From a virus: a DNA stretch of 46,420 nt. Position 1 is the stretch's first letter, and each line of letters starts with the position of its first letter. The notes beneath the pieces were generated by a model. The model had not been told where the DNA came from. It did no database searches and saw only the letters and a list, made by a program, of their open reading frames with translations. Location of the stretch: positions 1 through 46,420 of IMG/VR virus record IMGVR_UViG_3300018892_000009; one strand, 5' to 3'. The position numbers and the translations under genes are program-made. Of the stretch, positions 32,895 through 40,424 are shown piece by piece.

Positions 32895-33239
32895 TTAAAG
32901 AAGCCAGTCGATCGAGTTTAGGAGCGCTTCTGGGTCTACCTTGCCGCCTTCTGTGCCTGCCAAAATCTTAGTAACGGTGCTTGATGCTTGCTTAAAGATG
33001 TCAGACCCTCTGATGCCACCTAACACCTTATCGATCTCACCGTTAGCCATCTTGAGCAGATCGTCAGATGTAGGTATCTTAACCCCAAGCTGACCCGCAA
33101 CTCCAGAAGCAGTATCTAGCACCTTTAACCCCATCTGTACCTGTGGAGGTAGCAACGCTGTAGAGAGCTGAGGATTGAAGTCTAATATTTTCGATACACT
33201 ACTCAAACTAGATAATGAAGGGATGGAGAAAAATGACAC
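32895..33239 (-). CDS. Small tail/baseplate-associated protein candidate
   Basis: 114 residues, rich in Ser, Leu and Val, mostly helical, with an N-terminus like a surface-exposed virion protein (FFSIPSLSSLSSVSKILDF). It probably starts with the GTG at 33239 and overlaps the divergent terminase-side gene by a few bases. It is the only companion of the hub gene in this minus-strand island, so a hub chaperone or hub-cap role is plausible. Not recognised. Confidence 0.6.
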   Translation of the reverse strand: MSFFSIPSLSSLSSVSKILDFNPQLSTALLPPQVQMGLKVLDTASGVAGQLGVKIPTSDDLLKMANGEIDKVLGGIRGSDIFKQASSTVTKILAGTEGGKVDPEALLNSIDWLL

Positions 33240-33727
33240 TTAAGAACCCCCGCTTAGATAAAATGCTAACCCGTATGGGTTGGGACGATTCAGACCCTAG
33301 TAAAGATATCGAGGCACTGTATATGTGCTGGCTATATGGAGTCAGCCTTAAGACCCTGGCTAAACAGCTTGACACCTCCATTACTATTCTATGTAGGCTA
33401 TTTGAGGCTTCATATGGTACTCAAGCTACAAACCCAGCAATGAAGTCACTACTAAGAAGCATGGCTGAAGACTACCCAGACAATGATCTAGTGCAGCGCT
33501 GGATACGTCATCAGATTAGGTATCTGGAGCCACCCAGAAGCTATGTAGCGACACAGATGGAAAGTTGCCCTGTCAAAGCTCTATATGGCGGGGTGCATCG
33601 CTCTAAGAAGCTTCTGGACGGCATGACAGATAATGAGTATAAATACTGGACATCGAGCGAGACACTAGATCGCCTAGGTGTCCAACCTAACAACGGTAGA
33701 AAAGTGAAAGGTGTCAGATATGAGTGA
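33233..33727 (+). CDS. Terminase small subunit candidate
   Basis: 164 residues from the ATG at 33233 (GGAG upstream; an in-frame ATG at 33215 is also possible). A helix-turn-helix-like segment GVSLKTLAKQLDTSITILCR lies at about 38-57. DNA-binding small proteins two genes ahead of the large terminase are usually small subunits. The C-terminal half (PVKALYGGVHRSKKLLDGMT) is unassigned. The next gene is the alternative candidate. Confidence 0.55.
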   Translation: MTLKNPRLDKMLTRMGWDDSDPSKDIEALYMCWLYGVSLKTLAKQLDTSITILCRLFEASYGTQATNPAMKSLLRSMAEDYPDNDLVQRWIRHQIRYLEPPRSYVATQMESCPVKALYGGVHRSKKLLDGMTDNEYKYWTSSETLDRLGVQPNNGRKVKGVRYE

Positions 33728-34091
33728 AGCCCAGGATAAGTACAAAGACCTGTTGAAGAAGTTAGACCAATATGGGCTAGAACCTGAACAACTAGCCCAG
33801 AAACTTGTTCAGGTCTATGAGCTAGCAATCAGTAACACAGAGGAGCGTATCAATCCTAAGCTCTCAGAACCCGTAGAGGTCAAGGTGTCTAACCTGCCAG
33901 TTGCTCTAGCCTGTGTCAAGACTATGGCTGAGTTTGCTGAAAAGATTAGACAGGGTAGCGGTGAGACTGAGAGCAGTGATATCCGGTATGAGCTAGTACA
34001 ATCCTGGGTGTCTGAGAAAGAGGACTGGCTAACCCTTCCGGATGATAACAATGGTGATGTTATAACAACTAGAGAGGTAGCCCGTGCCTAG
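33720..34091 (+). CDS. Helical protein upstream of the large terminase
   Basis: 123 residues from the ATG at 33720 (AAGG eight bases upstream), overlapping the previous gene by eight bases. Largely alpha-helical and acidic (KDLLKKLDQYGLEPEQLAQK, then LACVKTMAEFAEKIRQ), with the stop overlapping the terminase start. It may be the oligomerising part of the packaging machinery, a second small-terminase candidate or a regulator. Confidence 0.6.
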   Translation: MSEAQDKYKDLLKKLDQYGLEPEQLAQKLVQVYELAISNTEERINPKLSEPVEVKVSNLPVALACVKTMAEFAEKIRQGSGETESSDIRYELVQSWVSEKEDWLTLPDDNNGDVITTREVARA

Positions 34092-35400
34092 CCTGATGAT
34101 GCCTCACCCAGCACAGAAGGAGATACTTAGGGCGTTTGGACACCCTAGAGCGCCTGCTCATCTTCAACTTAGATGCGGTCGGCGCTTTGGTAAGTCCTCA
34201 CTGGCTAAATATGCAGCGCTCAAAGTAGCGCTAGACTTCCCATCCTGGTCAGCAACTAGGATGGGTAAGTGTTTAGAACTGTCCGAGCGTCCTATGCCTA
34301 GCACCGTTATGATTGGTTGCCCTACCAAGGTACAGGCACGAGATCTATACTGGGATAGCATTCTCCAGGACTTAGACGGCAACCCACTGGTTAAAAAGAC
34401 AAACTCAACATCCTTAACCGTATCATTCCACGGCAACCGACCACGCATTAAGTTAACAGGTGCTAATGATAAGAACGGTGAAGGGATGCGAGGCAGTGAA
34501 ATCGTGGCAGGGCTGTACGATGAGTTTCAGGATTGGAACTGGGATAGCTACGAAAAAGTTTGCATACCTGCAATGGCTAGCGTGGAAGGTTCCCAGTGCA
34601 TCATCGCTGGCACTCCAAAGGGTAAAGCGCTCAATCCTATGTATCGGGTCTACCTTCTAGCCCAGTCACACCCTGAGCGTTACCACTCATGGCACTTCTA
34701 CACCAAAGATAACCCAACCATTAGTCGCCTAGAAATAGCTTTAGCTAAGTCCACTATGGCGGCTAGAGAATACCGAGAGGAGTTTGAGGCATCATTTGAG
34801 GACTTCCCAGGCAGAATATGGGAGGAGTTAGAAGCTGACAGCATCATAAGCGTTAGTCCTAGGGGTGGTCAGAATGTTATGGGATTCGATATGGGTGATG
34901 TTAACCCAGCCTTAACCATCTGGAATGTATCGGATTTCAATGACTGGACATTTTTAGACGGTTGGACAACCAAAGGCGATCGCCCCATAACTTTTGTAGA
35001 GCAACGGCGCTACATCTCGGAGCTATGCCGCCAATACGATTGTAGAGCTACCGTGTGCGACCCGTCAAGACCTGCTCAAATCTTAGAGCTTAGAGAGCTG
35101 GGAGAAGAGACGGGATTAGAAGGACTAATAAACAGCGTTGCGGGTGACAACTCTATTAAAGAGGGCAACGCCTATGTACACGGGCTGATTCACCAAAAAA
35201 AGCTCAAAATCCTAGATAGTCCAAACACTCAGACACTCAGAGGTGTTGATGTCTATGATTGCTTTACTTCTTACCATCGTAAGAAGGATAGACACGGCAA
35301 CTACTTAGATGAAGTTGCACCAGGTCAACCCGACCACCCAGCCGACGCCTCGCGCTATGCCATTTACACATTAGGGTATTCGTACCAAGGAGCCTCATAA
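34084..35400 (+). CDS. terL: Terminase large subunit
   Basis: 438 residues. The ATPase domain has LRCGRRFGKSSLAKYAAL (Walker A, about 28-45) and a Walker B-like VAGLYDEFQDWNWDSYEKVC. The C-terminal nuclease starts with NVMGFDMGDVNPALTIWNVS (RNase H-like Asp) and continues with ATVCDPSRPAQI. It drives genome packaging into the prohead through the portal encoded next. The start is the GTG at 34084 or ATG at 34096; the stop and the portal start share a base (TAATGG). Confidence 0.9.
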   Translation: MPSLMMPHPAQKEILRAFGHPRAPAHLQLRCGRRFGKSSLAKYAALKVALDFPSWSATRMGKCLELSERPMPSTVMIGCPTKVQARDLYWDSILQDLDGNPLVKKTNSTSLTVSFHGNRPRIKLTGANDKNGEGMRGSEIVAGLYDEFQDWNWDSYEKVCIPAMASVEGSQCIIAGTPKGKALNPMYRVYLLAQSHPERYHSWHFYTKDNPTISRLEIALAKSTMAAREYREEFEASFEDFPGRIWEELEADSIISVSPRGGQNVMGFDMGDVNPALTIWNVSDFNDWTFLDGWTTKGDRPITFVEQRRYISELCRQYDCRATVCDPSRPAQILELRELGEETGLEGLINSVAGDNSIKEGNAYVHGLIHQKKLKILDSPNTQTLRGVDVYDCFTSYHRKKDRHGNYLDEVAPGQPDHPADASRYAIYTLGYSYQGAS

Positions 35401-36935
35401 TGGTTACAGATTTACGTGATAACAAGTACCAGACTCGTAAAGTTGCAACGTTGCTACAACGCCATGATGATTACAACAGAAAGCTATCATCCTGGAATGT
35501 CCTATCAGATATCCATCATGGTACGGCTCAGGTCATGAGCAACATTCAGAAGTACATTCTCCCTAAACCTAATGAAGATGCGACCGTCTATGATGCTAGG
35601 TTGAGAAATGCCAGCTACACACCCATCCTAGCTAACACATTCCGAGAAACCATCAATAAGCTATGCTCTGCACCCGTACACGTCAAGGGGGGGGACACTC
35701 CATATTGGCTCAAAGTACGTCAAGCGCTAGACGGTGACACCCAGGATGAGAAAGACTTCATTGAGCTAATCTTCACCCATCTCCTGTACTATGGCGTATT
35801 TTATGCTGTCACCTATCGCCCAACCATACCTCTACAGCCCTCTAACAGCGCTGAGGATGAGCAAGTGTTATCCGCTGGGTATCAGTCTAGAGTTAAGGTA
35901 TTGCACCCTCTCAACGTCATCAACCACGGCTCTGACTGGGTGATTACTCAGGACATCTACAAGGACGTGCAACCGTTAGAGGATGCCAAGTTAAGGGTCA
36001 GATGGACTCTATACGCCCCCTATGTGTCCTGGGAGTATGACGCTGAGTGTCAGACCGATAAGGGTAAGCTAATGAGCATCATGGTAGATGGACGCTGGGC
36101 GTCGGTACTAGAACCTGATTTGACCATAACAGGTACTTCAACCTTACACGGTCTAGAGCGTTGTCCAGTAGTAACTAGCACACTTGAGGCTCATCACTGG
36201 GCTGGCGATCTGGCTTACCAGCAACAACTGAGACACTTGAGGATTGAATCACAGCTTAATGAGACAGGCTCAATCGCTGGGTCAGTAGTCAGGCTGTTTA
36301 CACCCTCCCAGCCTAAAGAGGAGAACGCTAACACCCTACTCAGAAAGGACAAGCATGAGGAGAACAAGGCGCTTAAGATGCCAGGAGCCTACACCCTTGT
36401 TGGTGATAACTACAGGTTTGTGGAAAGTACGGGCGCGGCTATCTCAGGACTATTAGACCTCCTGGACAAAATAGAGCGGTACATTAGAGCGGTAGGCTCC
36501 TTAGACTTTAAAAGCTCGGACGCCAAACACCAGAGCGCTGAGTCCAAGGAGACTGATATGTCTATGCTAGAAAATGAGATGATGTTTCTAGGCTCCAAGG
36601 CTATCAAGATTTATCAGGATGTCATTGATAGGATTGCTGACCTTGATAACCAACAGCGCCCAGTTGTAGAAGGACTGCAAAACTACGGTATCAACAATAT
36701 CAGCGTCATGCTAAAGCAAAGCGTTGTAATGGAGTCAGTTGGTGAGCGCCTACCACCCGTTGCCCTAAGGCTCTGGTACACTAGACTTGCTACACTCATG
36801 ACGGGTCAAACATTTGGCGAAGTGGAAACCCAGCTACAAGATGAGGTTGAAGAGATATACTCTAAACCTCTTAAGTTCCCTCTGATTGAGCCACCTAAAC
36901 CCCCTACAGTATCCGCTAAGGTAACAGACATCTAA
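35400..36935 (+). CDS. Portal protein
   Basis: 511 residues immediately after the terminase, with AAGGAG seven bases before the ATG. The sequence has the typical portal layout: an N-terminal clip/wing (YTPILANTFRETINKLCSAP), a stem-like helical region (ISGLLDLLDKIERYIRAVGS) and a C-terminal helical crown. It forms the dodecameric ring at the capsid vertex. It is far from the capsid and connector genes and on the opposite strand, an unusual split of the head module. A bidirectional terminator follows. Confidence 0.82.
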   Translation: MVTDLRDNKYQTRKVATLLQRHDDYNRKLSSWNVLSDIHHGTAQVMSNIQKYILPKPNEDATVYDARLRNASYTPILANTFRETINKLCSAPVHVKGGDTPYWLKVRQALDGDTQDEKDFIELIFTHLLYYGVFYAVTYRPTIPLQPSNSAEDEQVLSAGYQSRVKVLHPLNVINHGSDWVITQDIYKDVQPLEDAKLRVRWTLYAPYVSWEYDAECQTDKGKLMSIMVDGRWASVLEPDLTITGTSTLHGLERCPVVTSTLEAHHWAGDLAYQQQLRHLRIESQLNETGSIAGSVVRLFTPSQPKEENANTLLRKDKHEENKALKMPGAYTLVGDNYRFVESTGAAISGLLDLLDKIERYIRAVGSLDFKSSDAKHQSAESKETDMSMLENEMMFLGSKAIKIYQDVIDRIADLDNQQRPVVEGLQNYGINNISVMLKQSVVMESVGERLPPVALRLWYTRLATLMTGQTFGEVETQLQDEVEEIYSKPLKFPLIEPPKPPTVSAKVTDI

Positions 36936-36953
36936 TACACCCCTGACACATTA

Positions 36954-36984
36954 AACCCCTCTAGGTAGGCAAGCTAGAGGGGTT
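36954..36984. terminator. Bidirectional terminator between portal and early genes
   Basis: AACCCCTCTAG (36954-36964) pairs exactly with CTAGAGGGGTT (36974-36984). It separates the convergent portal gene and the minus-strand early block. Confidence 0.85.
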
Positions 36985-37008
36985 ATAGCGTTTGAGTGTT
37001 GACCAGAT

Positions 37009-37701
37009 TTAGAACATCGCAATCAGAGCAACTACGCCAATGAGTACCACAGTGCTTAAGGTGATACACGCCATTGTTATAACACGCATTTCCGCTCGGA
37101 CTTGGTTAATCATTGCATCAACCACACCGAACATCTCCTCAGCTTCATCATATTCATTGTACTCATCTTCATAGATGTCCTGTAGTACTTCTTTAGCTTT
37201 TTCGTATCCTTGCTCATATGCAGCTTTAACTTGAGACTCTATAGCCTCATCAGACTGGTAAAGCTCTTTAGCTTCCTCATAGCCTTTCTGCCAGTGGTGA
37301 AACTTGACTTTATCGTTAATCTCTTGACGTGTGTTATAGCCTTCATGCCATCCCTCTGTCCTGGCTTGTGTGACCATCTTATCGGTGACATCCTGACCAA
37401 GTGCCATAGCTTCTGAGAATCCCTCAGCTTTAGCCTGTGCAACCATATTGCTTACTTCATCAGGATTGTATAATCCTTTAGGTGTTTCTTGGTTTGGATA
37501 CTTACCGCTACCAACTGAATAGCCCAGTGTGTAGCCAGCAGCAAAACCTTCATTATGAGCCAGATTCAAATCAGCTTGATATGTAGGGTTGATAGGGGTG
37601 TTAGGGTTCATTTTTGCTTGTCTCCTGATATGGTTGTTAAACATCTCTTTCTCGGACTGTTCGTAGTATCGGTTATAGTCTGATAGGCTGTACTTATACA
37701 T
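37009..37701 (-). CDS. Tail-anchored membrane protein with tandem repeats
   Basis: About 230 residues from the ATG at 37701; an in-frame GTG at 37737 would extend it. Residues about 50-190 contain five degenerate repeats of roughly 25 residues: AHNEGFAAGYTLG, AKAEGFSEAMALG, ARTEGWHEGYNT, HWQKGYEEAKEL, AYEQGYEKAKEV. A very acidic patch follows (YEDEYNEYDEAEEMF). The last 24 residues (ITMACITLSTVVLIGVVALI) form one membrane anchor, leaving the protein in the cytoplasm. It overlaps the membrane/SAP-domain gene before it by a few bases, so the two may work together. Confidence 0.78.
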   Translation of the reverse strand: MYKYSLSDYNRYYEQSEKEMFNNHIRRQAKMNPNTPINPTYQADLNLAHNEGFAAGYTLGYSVGSGKYPNQETPKGLYNPDEVSNMVAQAKAEGFSEAMALGQDVTDKMVTQARTEGWHEGYNTRQEINDKVKFHHWQKGYEEAKELYQSDEAIESQVKAAYEQGYEKAKEVLQDIYEDEYNEYDEAEEMFGVVDAMINQVRAEMRVITMACITLSTVVLIGVVALIAMF

Positions 37702-38080
37702 TTCTACCACTACCTCGGTTATCGTCATCGTTCTCACCTATGTTGTTGTCTAGGAAGTACTGGTTAAGTGCCATAATCATTTCCTTCTTTTTGCTTGACA
37801 TCTTTAAAACTATGCCGTATGATTGAGCTAGGGACACCAGATCCTTTTTGGTCAAGAACGTATCAACCTTAAGAGGCTTAAACTCCTCAGCCTCATCTAA
37901 CTCATCATCGACCTCATCTTCTAACCAAGGGTCTTGGATGGGGTCTAGGGTATCATCGACAACGCTGGGCGCTTCAACCACTAAAGGTGTAGCCTTCTTA
38001 ACCGTCTGAGCTTGGAGCCACACCAGCGCCAAAGGCACGGCTATGTAGAGGACTGTCTGGAATAATGGGTCATGTGTCAT
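37694..38080 (-). CDS. N-anchored membrane protein with SAP/Rho-N-like domain
   Basis: 128 residues from the ATG at 38080. A TTG frame to 38101 lacks a leader like its neighbours. A single N-terminal membrane span (LFQTVLYIAVPLALVWLQAQ), a highly acidic linker (EDEVDDELDEAEEF), then FLTKKDLVSLAQSYGIVLKM with SSKKKEMIMAL, which resembles the small SAP, HeH or Rho N-terminal domains that bind DNA or RNA. This would tether nucleic acid to the inner membrane. Promoter TTGACA-17-TAGAAT at 38126-38154. Confidence 0.72.
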   Translation of the reverse strand: MTHDPLFQTVLYIAVPLALVWLQAQTVKKATPLVVEAPSVVDDTLDPIQDPWLEDEVDDELDEAEEFKPLKVDTFLTKKDLVSLAQSYGIVLKMSSKKKEMIMALNQYFLDNNIGENDDDNRGSGRNV

Positions 38081-38125
38081 TGTTGTAACCTTTAAAGCCA
38101 ATGGGCTAAGTGGTTTGTTACTAAC

Positions 38126-38154
38126 ATTCTAGCAACTCCTCTCAGCCCTGTCAA
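38126..38154 (-). promoter_or_regulatory. Early-type promoter for the membrane pair
   Basis: Minus strand TTGACA (38154-38149), 17 bases, TAGAAT (38131-38126). Confidence 0.75.
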
Positions 38155-38238
38155 TACTCTAGCCTAGAAATATTCATCGTCTTAGCCCTTGACAACGTTA
38201 AGCCCTCCAGGTTATGATTACCTTAGAGGGCTATGTGT

Positions 38239-38535
38239 CTAATACTTAGAATCTTGGTTGCCTCGGTAACACTCTTCCTCTAGCCAGCGTCGATCATACA
38301 TCTCATCCTCAGTCTCTACCTCATAGTGTACCTGTGTTCCCTCTGTGACGCCTACCATACGCCGCCCATCTGGTAGTATAAAGAGTTGAATGTTTACCCC
38401 ATCGGATAAGGTTGTAGAGCCTCGTAGGGTAGGCTCTGAGCCTAGGTAGTGCTTGACTAGCTCGTAGTGTTCAGAGCCATAGGTGACAGTGAACTTGTTA
38501 CCTGATTCGTTTATGTTTAGGAGGGTTGCTTTCAT
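38239..38535 (-). CDS. Small early protein, 98 aa
   Basis: Not recognised. Beta-rich N-terminus (SGNKFTVTYGSEHYELVKHY), acidic C-terminus with many Glu, Asp and Tyr. ATG after an A-rich leader without Shine-Dalgarno. Own promoter TTGACA-18-TAGTAT (38578-38607), whose -35 lies in the loop of a hairpin that may terminate the upstream gene. A GC-rich hairpin (AGCCCTC/GAGGGCT) lies just after the stop. Confidence 0.75.
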   Translation of the reverse strand: MKATLLNINESGNKFTVTYGSEHYELVKHYLGSEPTLRGSTTLSDGVNIQLFILPDGRRMVGVTEGTQVHYEVETEDEMYDRRWLEEECYRGNQDSKY

Positions 38536-38577
38536 GGTTTTTTCTGGTTTCTTCTGGTGTTTTCTTGGTATGCTCTA

Positions 38578-38607
38578 ATACTATCAGGCTCCTAGGGAGG
38601 TTGTCAA
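38578..38607 (-). promoter_or_regulatory. Early-type promoter with -35 inside a hairpin loop
   Basis: Minus strand TTGACA (38607-38602), 18 bases, TAGTAT (38583-38578). The -35 lies in the nine-base loop of AGGGAGG/CCTCCCT (38594-38616). Confidence 0.8.
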
Positions 38608-38616
38608 CCCCTCCCT
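38594..38616 (-). terminator. Hairpin after the 38629 gene, overlapping the next promoter
   Basis: AGGGAGG (38594-38600) and CCTCCCT (38610-38616) form a 7-bp stem. Lack of a T run makes intrinsic termination uncertain; an operator around the -35 box is the alternative. Confidence 0.5.
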
Positions 38617-38628
38617 GGAACTTTCTTT

Positions 38629-38940
38629 CTAGCTGAATGCTTGCTCTGTAACCGCTCTCAGATGGTCTACAAAGGACACTGGGCAGGAGAACGTCATACC
38701 CTCCTCGATGTCCTCTACCGTGGCTTGTAGGAACTCTTGGCGCTCACTGTTGTAACGAGTGCCTAAGAGGTTCAGGATGCTAGTCTTAGGGCTAGTGAAG
38801 AACTTCTTAGCAAAAGCGCTTTGTCCGTACTTAGCATCTAAGCGTCCGAGCTTTAAGGTTTGAGCGTGGTAGGCTTCTAGAACCTCAGCGGTTACGGTGT
38901 AGAAGGCGTTGAGTTTGTCAGGTGTGTTGTAGTTGGTCAT
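38629..38940 (-). CDS. Small early protein, 103 aa
   Basis: Start set at the ATG at 38940, because the longer frame to 38985 runs through the promoter. Helical (LNAFYTVTAEVLEAYHAQTL), basic middle, unrecognised. The leader is almost pure A and C (GAAACAAACACACACCGCAC...), as for the genes at 40212 and 19863, and has no Shine-Dalgarno. Its own promoter is at 38974-39004. Confidence 0.75.
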   Translation of the reverse strand: MTNYNTPDKLNAFYTVTAEVLEAYHAQTLKLGRLDAKYGQSAFAKKFFTSPKTSILNLLGTRYNSERQEFLQATVEDIEEGMTFSCPVSFVDHLRAVTEQAFS

Positions 38941-38973
38941 TTGTTTGTGCGGTGTGTGTTTGTTTCTATATCT

Positions 38974-39004
38974 AAAGTATGCCACGATAAACCCAGCCTG
39001 TCAA
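38974..39004 (-). promoter_or_regulatory. Early-type promoter with -35 inside a terminator loop
   Basis: Minus strand TTGACA (39004-38999), 19 bases, TACTTT (38979-38974). The -35 is held within the hairpin CCCAGCCT/AGGCTGGG (38992-39013). Confidence 0.7.
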
Positions 39005-39013
39005 GAGGCTGGG
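38992..39013 (-). terminator. Intrinsic terminator of the 39457-39044 operon
   Basis: CCCAGCCT (39013-39006 read on minus) pairs with AGGCTGGG (38999-38992), followed on the minus strand by TTTATC. The loop carries the next gene's -35 box. Confidence 0.7.
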
Positions 39014-39043
39014 CGACAAATATTTGATATTGGTTGAAAGGCT

Positions 39044-39247
39044 TTAGGTGCCAGGGTTTGAGGGTTTAGGCGGCTGGGCGCTAAATGCTCCCTCTAGGAT
39101 GCCCTCTAAGGTGGCTCTAACATTGTCCGAGTACGTTTGCTTACCGGTTACCTGTATGAACGGCTGACGGGTCATATCGGCTAAGAAGCTAGGGATTTTA
39201 GGCTTATCAGGCTCATCTGCGGAACCTGCTACAAGGGTACTAGGCAT
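39044..39247 (-). CDS. Small early protein, 67 aa
   Basis: ATG start four bases after the preceding gene, so co-transcribed with it. Pro-rich and neutral (DEPDKPKIPSFLADMTRQPF), ending AFSAQPPKPSNPGT. No domain recognised. Possibly a host-directed early protein; nothing in the sequence decides. Confidence 0.65.
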   Translation of the reverse strand: MPSTLVAGSADEPDKPKIPSFLADMTRQPFIQVTGKQTYSDNVRATLEGILEGAFSAQPPKPSNPGT

Positions 39248-39250
39248 TTC

Positions 39251-39457
39251 TTACCATCTCCATAATGTGCGGGGTTTCTCTGGCTCACTGTCACTGTAGG
39301 CGATAGCGGCGGTCTGGGAGTCATTCATCTCATCGTTACCCTCTGGGAAGTCCTCAGACGTTGCAGGGGTTGAACGCTGGGCAACCTCAGCAGGTGCTAC
39401 TGTTTCCTCGTATGCTCCATCTGTATCCTTATCTCCTCCAAACCATCCACTAAACAT
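39251..39457 (-). CDS. Small acidic early protein, 68 aa
   Basis: ATG directly abuts a -10-like TAAGAT (39463-39458; TTGACA at 39486-39481, 17-base spacer). If that promoter is used the RNA would start inside the frame, so the real start site or the promoter assignment is uncertain. Very acidic (DKDTDGAYEETVAPAEVAQR), unrecognised. First gene of a two-gene operon. Confidence 0.6.
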   Translation of the reverse strand: MFSGWFGGDKDTDGAYEETVAPAEVAQRSTPATSEDFPEGNDEMNDSQTAAIAYSDSEPEKPRTLWRW

Positions 39458-39507
39458 ATCTTAAACCTTAAATGGTGAGTTGTCAAGGGCTTATCAGATT
39501 TATTTCT

Positions 39508-39528
39508 AGAGGGGTTGCTAGCCCCTCT
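39508..39528 (-). terminator. Hairpin after the 39540 gene
   Basis: AGAGGGG (39508-39514) and CCCCTCT (39522-39528), 7-base loop. AT-rich but not T-only on the minus-strand 3' side. Confidence 0.5.
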
Positions 39529-39539
39529 TTGCCTAGGTC

Positions 39540-39692
39540 TTAGTTTTTCTCAGCCTCCTTCTGGTCATCGCTTTGGGTGTTCGGACGCCAAGCGTAGAGC
39601 GTACCTTCCTCATCCTTGGCGATGTCGGACTCCTTAGCACCTTGCTCGGTCGGCTTCTGTTCTGGCTCTGGTTTGGAGTTTTGGTCTGACAT
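39540..39692 (-). CDS. Small acidic protein, 50 aa
   Basis: MSDQNSKPEPEQKPTEQG... ending DDQKEAEKN. Extremely hydrophilic and probably disordered. Support comes from its own early-type promoter (39725-39754), an A/C-rich leader ending CAACACACAATG and a hairpin after the stop. Such disordered acidic micro-proteins can be DNA mimics or inhibitors of host enzymes; this is speculation. Confidence 0.65.
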   Translation of the reverse strand: MSDQNSKPEPEQKPTEQGAKESDIAKDEEGTLYAWRPNTQSDDQKEAEKN

Positions 39693-39724
39693 TGTGTGTT
39701 GTCCTTTGCTTGCTTTACTCTTAC

Positions 39725-39754
39725 AGTATAGCCTACCTAGTTTTAGGATGTCAA
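39725..39754 (-). promoter_or_regulatory. Early-type promoter with -35 inside a hairpin loop
   Basis: Minus strand TTGACA (39754-39749), 18 bases, TATACT (39730-39725). The -35 lies largely in the loop of TTAGGAT/ATCCTAA (39743-39766). Confidence 0.8.
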
Positions 39755-39766
39755 GGGTTATCCTAA
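39743..39766 (-). terminator. Hairpin at the end of the 40212 gene
   Basis: A 7-bp stem TTAGGAT (39743-39749) with ATCCTAA (39760-39766). It overlaps the stop region of the upstream gene and encloses most of the next -35 box. Confidence 0.5.
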
Positions 39767-40212
39767 GAATATTTGAGAGGGCTGAAACCCTTACCAGCTA
39801 GAGCGCTCAAAGTATTAGCACCCTTTAAGAGGTTACGCTTGCTAGCCTTTACCATGTCTTTAAAGCTGTACACCTTAGGCTGTGTGGTCACTAGACGGCT
39901 AGGGACTGACGTGGTTGGTGTTTGTACCTTCAGAGGCTCTCCAAACATAGCCGTGTTAGCCATATGAGCTTCTTTCTCCTCTAGGTTGCAGTATTCAGCG
40001 CTGGCTGGCTTTAGGTTGCTATACTGCTCTAGAACATAGTCAGCCAGTTTTGCTGTTGGGCTGTTGAGCGCAATCTTAGGGGTGTTGAACCAATCCATCA
40101 AGACCTTAGCCGCAGCTTTATACTGTCCAAACTCTGAGAGCTTCCTGCCTGTGCTGTCGGTGGTTACGTTGTAATCGCGGTTCAGGTTGCCTAGTACTTG
40201 GTTAGCGTTCAT
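39763..40212 (-). CDS. Early protein, 149 aa
   Basis: Not recognised. Helical N-terminal 75 residues (GQYKAAAKVLMDWFNTPKIA, then LADYVLEQYSNL), basic C-terminus (MVKASKRNLLKGANTLSALA) that could bind nucleic acid. The promoter (40268-40297) is almost identical to that of the 19863 gene, and the leader (ACACACAAAACACACACACA...) is A/C-rich with no Shine-Dalgarno. By position and promoter it should be strongly expressed early. Confidence 0.75.
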   Translation of the reverse strand: MNANQVLGNLNRDYNVTTDSTGRKLSEFGQYKAAAKVLMDWFNTPKIALNSPTAKLADYVLEQYSNLKPASAEYCNLEEKEAHMANTAMFGEPLKVQTPTTSVPSRLVTTQPKVYSFKDMVKASKRNLLKGANTLSALAGKGFSPLKYS

Positions 40213-40267
40213 GGTGTTTAAGGTTGTGTGTGTGTTTTGTGTGTTTCAGCGCTTGGCTGACTTCTAA

Positions 40268-40297
40268 ATACTAACCCGGTAGCTCTCTAGATGTCAA
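40268..40297 (-). promoter_or_regulatory. Early-type promoter
   Basis: Minus strand TTGACA (40297-40292), 18 bases, TAGTAT (40273-40268), flanks shared with 19802-19831. A 7-bp hairpin TAGAAAA/TTTTCTA (40304-40320) lies just upstream. Confidence 0.8.
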
Positions 40298-40391
40298 CCC
40301 TTTTAGAAAACTATTTTCTAGCACACCCTCAACACCATAACCTGCAACCGTTCCAGCCTTTCAACCCTCAACCTTTGGGCATTGTCACAAG

Positions 40392-40406
40392 TACATTGTT
40401 ATCACA
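40392..40406. repeat. 15-bp inverted repeat, left arm, flanking small RNA 1
   Basis: TACATTGTTATCACA. Its exact reverse complement is at 40608-40622. The two arms enclose the RNA 1 promoter, RNA and terminator. Confidence 0.75.
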
Positions 40407-40424
40407 CCCAAGAGGCTCCAATGT

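Noticed and set aside
38188-38220. Plus-strand promoter-like TTGACA-18-TATGAT near 38190
   Set aside because: It would fire antisense into the early genes, overlaps a terminator-like hairpin and no plus-strand gene follows.
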